From UBA3210 sp963653535 (GTDB lineage Bacteria > Bacillota_I > Bacilli_A > RFN20 > CAG-449): a stretch of DNA of 38,611 nt. The DNA lies in assembly GCA_963653535.1 (NCBI GenBank), contig CAVJWU010000008.1, positions 1 to 38,611 on the forward strand. Reading direction: 5' to 3'. Below, one piece after another: positions 33,362 through 38,611 of the stretch. A program made the translations under genes and the position numbers. Below the pieces are notes generated by a model. The model saw only the letters and a program-made list of their open reading frames with translations, was not told where the DNA came from and did not search any database. Position 1 is the stretch's first letter. Every line of letters begins with the position of its first letter.

Positions 33362-34678
33362 TTATTTACCTGATACAGCGATTTCTTTAATCATCACTGG
33401 TACTGAGTAGCCTGAGAAAGTTAATTTAGTTTCAGATCCAACTTCGACGATATCATTAAATAATTTAAAGAGGTTTCCCGCGACTGTAATTAAGCAAACT
33501 GGAGTAGAACGAATTCCATCTTTAATTAAATATCCTTCTGCTTGTAAAGAGAAGTTTCCACTTGATGGGTTCATACCAGCATGAAGACCTGTAACTGATG
33601 TAATATAAATACCATCGTTAACTTTTTTAAATAGTTCATCTAAAGTCTTTTTACCTGGTTTAATACTTAATCCAACTGAACTAACACCAACTTTACCTCC
33701 ACCACGGTAACCATTACCGGTACTACTAACACCATCTTTTTTTGCTGTTGCAAGATTATATAAATAAGTATTTAAGATACCTTTATCAACAATCTTCTTA
33801 TTTGTTGTTGCAACGCCTTCATCATCAAAATAACGATAGAAAATAGTTTTATCTAGTGGTCTTTCTTCAATAGTTAACTTACTAGAAGCGACACGTTCAT
33901 GAAGTTTACCTTTTAATAAAGAAGTATTCTTTTGTACTTGTTCACTTGAAGCACTTCTAACAAAGAAATTAGTTAAATTCATCATTACTTCACTAGAAAG
34001 AACTGCTTTATATTTCTTTGATTCACAAGGTTCTCCGCCTAATTGATCTAATGTATCTTTAGTTACATGATCAACAAATTCATCTACATCAAATGAATGA
34101 ATATCTTGTCCGCAGACAAAATCGCCACCAGTCTTAGTTTCTCCATTACTAGAAGCAATAACGTTCGCGTAAATTAAAAAGAAATTAGATCTAGATTTTA
34201 AATTTAAATCATAAGAATTCATTAAAATTGTTTCATTATCTTGTTCTTCATATGATAATTCAACATCGACAATGCGTGTGTCTTTCGCTCTAATACGTGC
34301 TTCAATATCCTTTAATAAAGCGATTTTAGTTTCTAAAGGAGTTTCTCCTAAGACTTTTGAATATACCTTCTTTTTAGTATATTTTTCGCTTCCTTTAAAG
34401 ATAATACATTCTTCTTTTGATTCATTTATTTTTGCATTTTCTTTTAATTGATCAATAAATGAATTTACATTTTCACTAGAAAAATTTTCTGAATTAACAT
34501 AGCCAACTTTTTCTCCAACTTTACCTCTACCTTGTAAAGATTTAGTCGTTGAAGAAGATAAAGAATCAATTTCGTTTCTAAAAACGCTGATTGACAATTT
34601 AGATTCAGTATTAACTAAAAGTTCTAATTCGTTAATACCTTGTTCTTTTGCTTTTTGAAAATAAACATCGTATTTCAT
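33362..34678 (-). CDS. pmbA: TldE/PmbA family metalloprotease subunit
   Basis: The 438-residue protein belongs with TldD, forming the TldD/TldE heterodimer that trims unfolded peptides and processes some peptide antibiotics. It lacks the zinc motif, as TldE does, and keeps the family patterns GNGYRGGGKVGVSSVGLSIKPG and VTGLHAGMNPSSGNFSLQAEGYLIKDG near the C-terminus. I choose the ATG at 34678, next to the tldD stop; a longer start at 34708 would overlap tldD by 29 bases. It follows the TldD subunit and precedes the terminator. Confidence 0.93.
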   Translation of the reverse strand: MKYDVYFQKAKEQGINELELLVNTESKLSISVFRNEIDSLSSSTTKSLQGRGKVGEKVGYVNSENFSSENVNSFIDQLKENAKINESKEECIIFKGSEKYTKKKVYSKVLGETPLETKIALLKDIEARIRAKDTRIVDVELSYEEQDNETILMNSYDLNLKSRSNFFLIYANVIASSNGETKTGGDFVCGQDIHSFDVDEFVDHVTKDTLDQLGGEPCESKKYKAVLSSEVMMNLTNFFVRSASSEQVQKNTSLLKGKLHERVASSKLTIEERPLDKTIFYRYFDDEGVATTNKKIVDKGILNTYLYNLATAKKDGVSSTGNGYRGGGKVGVSSVGLSIKPGKKTLDELFKKVNDGIYITSVTGLHAGMNPSSGNFSLQAEGYLIKDGIRSTPVCLITVAGNLFKLFNDIVEVGSETKLTFSGYSVPVMIKEIAVSGK

Positions 34679-34679
34679 A

Positions 34680-36077
34680 TTAGTTAATCTTCTCCCCTCT
34701 TCCTCCAACAGTAATTTCTGATACTCTTAAAGTTGGTTGACCTACATCAGCTGGGATGGACCCTGACGCCGCCCCACACATACCTTCAGCACGTAATAAG
34801 TCATTACCAATCATATCAATTTTTAATAAGATTTCTTTACCTTGACCAATTAATGTCGCACCTTTTACAGGATAAGAAATTTTTCCATCTTCAATAATAT
34901 AAGCTTCATTGACTGCGAAATTGAATTCACCAGTCGCAGGATTAACGCTTCCTCCGCCCATAGATTTTGCATATAAACCAAACTTAGTTGCTTTAATTAT
35001 TTCTTCTCTAGTGTACTCTCCTGGAAGGATAAAGGTATTAGACATTCTTGAAGTAGGTTCATATTTATATGATTCTCTTCTTGAAGCACCATTTTCATGC
35101 GTGCTCATTCTTCTACCATTAAATGAATCAACTAAATAAGAAGTTAAGATACCATCTTTAATTAATTCATTACGATGTGTCTTATGTCCTTCATCATCAA
35201 CGTTTTCTGATCCCCATCCTCCATCGATAGTTCCATCATCAACCGCGTTAACGATACTAGAAGCAATTTGAGTGCCAAGTTTTCCTGACATAACGGATAA
35301 GTTTTTACTTACTGCACTTGCTTCTAAGGAGTGACCACAAGCTTCATGGAAAATAACGCCGCCAAAGCCATTACCGATGATAACTGGCATTTTACCACTT
35401 GGGCATTCTTTCGCATCGAGAAGTTGAACTGCAACTCTCGCCGCATCTAAAGAAATTTCTTCAATATTAACTTCATTTAAGAAGAATTCAAAGCCTTTGC
35501 TAGCACCTGGACCTACTCCGCTTGATTCAATTGAAGTTCCATTTGAAGCAATCGCATTGACGTAAACTCTTCCTCTTATTCTATTATCTTTAATGAATTT
35601 ACCTTCCGAATTAAAAATATAAACTTTTTGATTAGTGGATGAAAAAGAATTAACGACACGGACTATTTTGTCGGAGTAACCTTTTGCCGCTTTATAACTT
35701 CTCATTAAATAAGCAATTTTATCTTCTTTTGAAACTGTTTCATAAGGAATCTTAGGTCCGTGTTTATGACCAACTGGAACAGAATTAATTTCGCTTACTT
35801 CCTTAATTCTTTCTCCTTCAAAAGATTTTGATAATGATGTTGCTAAATTAATAAGAGATTTCTTACTTAAATCATTAGTATAGCCATAAACGCTTTGTAA
35901 GCCTTTTAAAATTCTAATACCAGCCCCGTAAACGTAACTAGTTGTCGCTTGTTCACAAACGCCATTATCTAGTGAAATATTTTCTTGAATAGTATCTTCA
36001 AGGAAGATTTCAGCAAAATCACCGCCGGTAGAGAGGCTTGCATTTAAGACATCTTTCGCTAAAGTTTTTGATATCAT
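34680..36077 (-). CDS. tldD: TldD family metalloprotease subunit
   Basis: The 465-residue subunit carries the zinc site HEACGHSLEAS at residues 244-254 (HExxxH) and the downstream GPGASKGFEFF and GKEILLKIDMIGNDL type stretches. TldD with TldE makes a cavity-enclosed protease. It is the first gene of the two-gene unit. The tldE start lies one base beyond its stop. In Bacillota the pair often stands alone. Start ATG has AGGTGAATAT upstream. Confidence 0.94.
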   Translation of the reverse strand: MISKTLAKDVLNASLSTGGDFAEIFLEDTIQENISLDNGVCEQATTSYVYGAGIRILKGLQSVYGYTNDLSKKSLINLATSLSKSFEGERIKEVSEINSVPVGHKHGPKIPYETVSKEDKIAYLMRSYKAAKGYSDKIVRVVNSFSSTNQKVYIFNSEGKFIKDNRIRGRVYVNAIASNGTSIESSGVGPGASKGFEFFLNEVNIEEISLDAARVAVQLLDAKECPSGKMPVIIGNGFGGVIFHEACGHSLEASAVSKNLSVMSGKLGTQIASSIVNAVDDGTIDGGWGSENVDDEGHKTHRNELIKDGILTSYLVDSFNGRRMSTHENGASRRESYKYEPTSRMSNTFILPGEYTREEIIKATKFGLYAKSMGGGSVNPATGEFNFAVNEAYIIEDGKISYPVKGATLIGQGKEILLKIDMIGNDLLRAEGMCGAASGSIPADVGQPTLRVSEITVGGRGEKIN

Positions 36078-36211
36078 ATATTCACCTATATACTATAAAA
36101 TATTGATTTACTTTAATTATAGTATTCCTTTCTTTAAATTGTTATTATACGCTTATAATATAAAACTAGTTAGTGAAAATTAACTTTTTATAATAAAAAG
36201 TACTATTTATA

Positions 36212-36249
36212 GTTTCTTTAAGTTTATTTTATGTTAATTATTGTTTAAT
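36212..36249 (+). promoter_or_regulatory. AGTT-type direct repeats upstream of the response regulator
   Basis: Four related segments, GTTTC, GTTTA, GTTAA and GTTTA, begin at 36212, 36222, 36233 and 36243, so the spacing is 10, 11 and 10 bases. OmpR/PhoB-family regulators usually bind direct repeats at such helical spacing. AT-rich composition makes this a candidate only. Confidence 0.35.
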
Positions 36250-36277
36250 ATAAGTAATAACAACTGGAGGTGAAAAT

Positions 36278-36958
36278 ATGCGTATATTACTCGCAGAAGA
36301 TGAAAAGTCACTTTCCAATGCATTAGTAACAATTTTAAAACACAACAATTATTCTGTTGATGCTGTATATAATGGACAAGATGCATTAGATTATGTCTTA
36401 AGTGACAATATTTATGATCTTATTATCTTAGATATCATGATGCCTAAATTAGATGGTATCTCTGTATTAAAAGGAATTAGAAAAAATAAAATAAATACTC
36501 CTATCATCATGTTAACGGCAAAATCAGATATTCAAGATAAGATTACTGGTTTAGATAACGGCGCGGATGATTATTTAACTAAGCCTTTTAATGTTGAAGA
36601 ATTACTTGCTCGTATTAGATCAGTAACAAGAAGAAAAGGTGAAATTAACAATAATAACTTAACATTCCATGATTTAACGCTCAACCGTTCTACTTTCGAA
36701 TTAGAATGTAATGGCAACAAAGTATTATTAACAAACAAAGAATATCAAATTATCGAATTATTAATGTTACATAAAGGTCAAATGATTCAAATGGATAATA
36801 TCATGGATAAGATTTGGGGTTTTGATTCTAACGCCGATACTAATGTCATATGGACTTATATCTCCTATTTAAGAAAGAAACTCGCATCCATTTCTTCGAA
36901 TGTTGGTATTAAAGCTAATCGTAATATTGGATACTCTTTGGAGGTTAAGAATGATTAA
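36278..36958 (+). CDS. OmpR/PhoB family response regulator
   Basis: The 226-residue protein has a receiver domain with acidic pair AEDE, phospho-acceptor Asp52 in IILDIMMPKLDG, Thr80 and Lys102 (LTKPF), and a winged-helix DNA-binding domain at residues about 130-224 (LTNKEYQIIELLMLHKG, then VWTYISYLRKKL). CTGGAGGTG precedes ATG. The last 8 bases overlap the kinase gene. The target is unknown; the tandem RNA units downstream carry similar upstream repeats. Confidence 0.95.
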   Translation: MRILLAEDEKSLSNALVTILKHNNYSVDAVYNGQDALDYVLSDNIYDLIILDIMMPKLDGISVLKGIRKNKINTPIIMLTAKSDIQDKITGLDNGADDYLTKPFNVEELLARIRSVTRRKGEINNNNLTFHDLTLNRSTFELECNGNKVLLTNKEYQIIELLMLHKGQMIQMDNIMDKIWGFDSNADTNVIWTYISYLRKKLASISSNVGIKANRNIGYSLEVKND

Positions 36959-38171
36959 ATCTTTAAAGAGAAAATTCATTTCAATCTCGATGTTATCGAT
37001 GAGTTTAGTCATTATCATCATCGTATTAATCTTAAATATCTCGAATTATACATCGATTATTTCTGAATCGGATAAAACGTTAGATATGTTAATCGCAACT
37101 AATTGTACTTTCCCTGATGAATATTCTTCATCAACAGAAAAAAATGAATTCTATAAAGATGTACCTTTTGAATCGAGATTTTTCTATGTTAAATATGACC
37201 AAGATGAAAACGTTATAAAAGTAGATTTACAAAGAACTACATATATAAAAAGATCTACCGCATTAGAATATGCGAAAAATGTAAGAGAAAATTCAACTGA
37301 TCATGGTTTTTTAAATAATTACCGTTATGCAGTTCATCAATTTGATAATAATCATACAATGGTTATCTTCTTAGATTGTCAAAGATTATTACAAGGTTCA
37401 GTTACCTTATTAATATCAAGCTTAATTTATTCTATCGTCGGTTTAATAAGCGTATTTATCTTAATTGTTTTCTTTTCAAGCATTGTCTTTAAACCAGTTG
37501 AAGAATCTTATATTAGACAAAAACAATTTATTACTAACGCAAATCATGAATTAAAAACTCCTTTGACCATCATTTCAACAACAACTGACGTTATTGAAAT
37601 GACATCTGGTAAAACAGAATGGACTGAAGATATTAAACATCAAGTAAGTAAACTTACTGATTTAACTAATGAGCTTGTCTTCTTATCTAGACTTGATGAA
37701 GAAGGAACAACTATATCGAGATTAGAATTCTCAATAAGCGAAGTTTTATTAGATTCTATAAAAGAATATGAACTACCATTAAAAGTACGTAATATAAGCG
37801 TTAAAACATCAATAAACGGCAATGTAACATATAATGGTGATATGGCTAAAATAAAATCTCTCTTCGTTATCTTATTAGATAATATTAATAAATATGCATT
37901 AGATAATTCAGAAGTCGAAGTATCATTAAAAGATAATGAAAAAAACCGATTAGAAATTATATTTACAAACCAAACTAACGGAGTACCTCAAGGTAACCTC
38001 AACATTTTATTTGAAAGATTTTATCGTCTAGATTCAAGTAGAAACTCCTCTTTAGGCGGTTCAGGAATTGGTTTAAGTATCGCTCAAGCGATTGTTTCTT
38101 TACACAAAGGAACTATTACATGTGAATCAAAAGATGGTAAAGAAATAAAATTTATCATTAATTTAAAATAA
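36951..38171 (+). CDS. Sensor histidine kinase
   Basis: The 406-residue membrane kinase has helix 1 at about residues 13-32, a short outside domain of about 115 residues (with Cys and Asn-rich text), and helix 2 near 150-178, with no clear HAMP domain. The phospho-acceptor is His199 in ANHELKTPL. The N box ILLDNINKYA and the G2 box GGSGIGLSIA are present. GGAGGTTAAGA lies before its ATG, which overlaps the regulator stop. The stimulus is unknown. No terminator lies between it and the first RNA unit. Confidence 0.94.
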   Translation: MIKSLKRKFISISMLSMSLVIIIIVLILNISNYTSIISESDKTLDMLIATNCTFPDEYSSSTEKNEFYKDVPFESRFFYVKYDQDENVIKVDLQRTTYIKRSTALEYAKNVRENSTDHGFLNNYRYAVHQFDNNHTMVIFLDCQRLLQGSVTLLISSLIYSIVGLISVFILIVFFSSIVFKPVEESYIRQKQFITNANHELKTPLTIISTTTDVIEMTSGKTEWTEDIKHQVSKLTDLTNELVFLSRLDEEGTTISRLEFSISEVLLDSIKEYELPLKVRNISVKTSINGNVTYNGDMAKIKSLFVILLDNINKYALDNSEVEVSLKDNEKNRLEIIFTNQTNGVPQGNLNILFERFYRLDSSRNSSLGGSGIGLSIAQAIVSLHKGTITCESKDGKEIKFIINLK

Positions 38172-38180
38172 TTATAAATT

Positions 38181-38215
38181 TTAAGTTACAATTAAGTTTT
38201 AATCAATATTATAAT
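38181..38215 (+). promoter_or_regulatory. Promoter region of RNA unit 1
   Basis: An 11-bp direct repeat, TTAAGTTACAA then TTAAGTTTTAA (38181-38202, 9 of 11 identical), overlaps a possible -35 TTACAA. The -10 TATAAT is at 38210-38215, placing the start at about 38222, the first base of the structured unit. Confidence 0.5.
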
Positions 38216-38220
38216 TTCAT

Positions 38221-38342
38221 AAGATGTATATCTTTTAGAGCCTATTATATCTCAAAATAACCTTTATGCATGCTTTCATAGGTTCTAAACAATCCCTTAG
38301 GTACGCATCTTCTACCCATCGTAAGATGGGTTTTTATTTTTT
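38221..38342 (+). ncRNA. Structured small RNA, tandem unit 1
   Basis: No open frame is visible. The unit has a 9-bp stem (38237-38245 with 38278-38286), an invariant terminal loop starting TATATCTCAAAATAACC and ending ATGCATGCTTTC, a shared single-stranded AACAATCCCTTAGGT (38288-38302), an outer pairing AAGATG/CATCTT (38221-38226 with 38306-38311), and a terminator ACCCATC-GTAA-GATGGGT plus T run (38314-38342). It is nearly the same as unit 2 in loop and terminator but different in stem sequence. I know no matching RNA family. Confidence 0.7.
38314..38342 (+). terminator. Terminator of RNA unit 1 and probably of the two-component operon
   Basis: ACCCATC pairs perfectly with GATGGGT around a GTAA (GNRA) tetraloop, followed by TTTTATTTTTT. 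No earlier terminator follows the kinase gene, so this hairpin may serve both transcripts. Confidence 0.85.
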
Positions 38343-38360
38343 AATAAATTTATAATTTTT

Positions 38361-38396
38361 TAGTTTTATTTAAGTATTCATATGTATATTTATAAT
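38361..38396 (+). promoter_or_regulatory. Promoter region of RNA unit 2
   Basis: TAGTTTTATT and TAAGTATTCA (38361-38380) place AGT elements 11 bases apart, and -10 TATAAT is at 38391-38396. No good -35 is seen, as expected if an activator is needed. Confidence 0.4.
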
Positions 38397-38400
38397 CGTA

Positions 38401-38525
38401 AAAGATGTGTTATCTTTCAAGCTTCAATATATCTCAAAATAACCTTTATGCATGCTTTCATGAAGTTTGAACAATCCCTTAGGTGATACATCTATACACC
38501 CATCGCAAGATGGGTTTTTATTTTT
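38401..38525 (+). ncRNA. Structured small RNA, tandem unit 2
   Basis: This repeats unit 1 after 180 bases. The 9-bp stem is CAAGCTTCA (38418-38426) with TGAAGTTTG (38461-38469), so the bases changed but the pairing did not. The 33-nt loop core is identical to unit 1. The segment AACAATCCCTTAGGT (38470-38484) is identical. The outer pairing is AGATGT/ACATCT (38403-38408 with 38488-38493), with ATC/GAT extending it. A 5' self-hairpin AAAGAT-GTGTT-ATCTTT competes. The terminator is ACCCATC-GCAA-GATGGGT then TTTTATTTTT. Confidence 0.7.
38498..38525 (+). terminator. Terminator of RNA unit 2
   Basis: ACCCATC pairs perfectly with GATGGGT around a GCAA (GNRA) tetraloop, followed by TTTTATTTTT. Confidence 0.85.
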
Positions 38526-38541
38526 AAACTTTACATTTTAA

Positions 38542-38575
38542 AAGAGGATTAAAGTTTTAGTTTAATCCTCTTTTT
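38542..38575. terminator. Bidirectional terminator at the window edge
   Basis: AAGAGGATTAAA pairs perfectly with TTTAATCCTCTT around GTTTTAG, with T runs on both sides. It probably ends a minus-strand gene that enters from beyond 38611; too little of that gene is inside the window to translate with confidence. Confidence 0.8.
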
Positions 38576-38611
38576 AATTTCTACCAACAATCTTGTACAA
38601 GGAAATTTCTA

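Noticed and set aside
38221..38525. CRISPR array or simple mobile repeat
   Set aside because: Only two copies exist, 180 bases apart, with internal paired stems, promoters and terminators. This is not a repeat-spacer layout, and no terminal inverted repeats or transposase are present.
38576..38611. Partial minus-strand gene entering at the window edge
   Set aside because: About 30 bases are visible and more than one frame gives a stop before the terminator, so no reading frame can be chosen.

Overview
The window is AT-rich bacterial DNA, roughly 30% G+C by eye. Genes have strong AAGGAGG-type ribosome-binding sites, short intrinsic terminators and long co-directional operons. The gene content (GatCAB amidotransferase beside PcrA, group II ECF transporter core, KhpA, TldD/TldE, CcpA-type cre sites, GPH sugar transporter, lipoproteins) points to a low-GC member of the Bacilli/Mollicutes-like branch of Bacillota, probably gut-associated and uncultured. 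GatA carries the TGDSVRKPAS active-site variant that I recall from Mollicutes relatives. All 38 protein genes I call stop with TAA or TAG and none with TGA, while Trp is written TGG.

Layout. 1-2.5 kb: LemA-like membrane protein, M3 oligoendopeptidase, tRNA-Leu(GAG). 2.5-8.5 kb, minus strand: small membrane protein, two lipoproteins (one with Ig-like BIG2 sequence), a MATE exporter behind a cre-like site, tRNA-Val(CAC), tRNA-Ile(GAT), one unknown protein. 8.6-12.5 kb: rplS alone on the minus strand with its own promoter and leader, a higher-GC island with a YhcG/DUF1016 PD-(D/E)XK nuclease, a decayed reading frame, then rpsP-khpA and rimM-trmD on the plus strand. 12.6-18.6 kb, minus: pcrA-gatC-gatA-gatB-DJ-1. 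18.8-20.8 kb, minus: secreted subtilisin-like protease and a lipoprotein. 20.9-25.8 kb, minus: seven-gene operon comEB - small membrane protein - ecfA1 - ecfA2 - ecfT - truA - PHP phosphatase. 25.9-27.4 kb, plus: two-gene ABC transporter. 27.5 kb: lipoprotein. 28-33.3 kb, minus: tetR - GPH symporter - GH36 alpha-galactosidase - GT-B-like glycosyltransferase, preceded by two TetR-type operators and a perfect cre match. 33.4-36.1 kb, minus: tldD-tldE. 36.3-38.2 kb, plus: OmpR-type response regulator and histidine kinase.

The most unusual part is at 38.2-38.53 kb, directly after the kinase. Two tandem, non-coding, about 120-nt units each have a -10 box, a long stem whose sequence differs between the copies but whose pairing is kept, a nearly invariant 33-nt terminal loop, a conserved single-stranded segment and a GNRA-looped terminator. 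They look like a duplicated structured small RNA. I cannot match them to any family I know. AGTT-type direct repeats at 10-11 bp spacing lie upstream of the response regulator and of both RNA units, so the two-component system may control them.

Most other genes are ordinary housekeeping and transport functions. The coherent local programme is the tetR-symporter-alpha-galactosidase-glycosyltransferase operon, which looks like uptake and processing of an alpha-galactoside or glycolipid sugar under both a dedicated repressor and carbon catabolite control.
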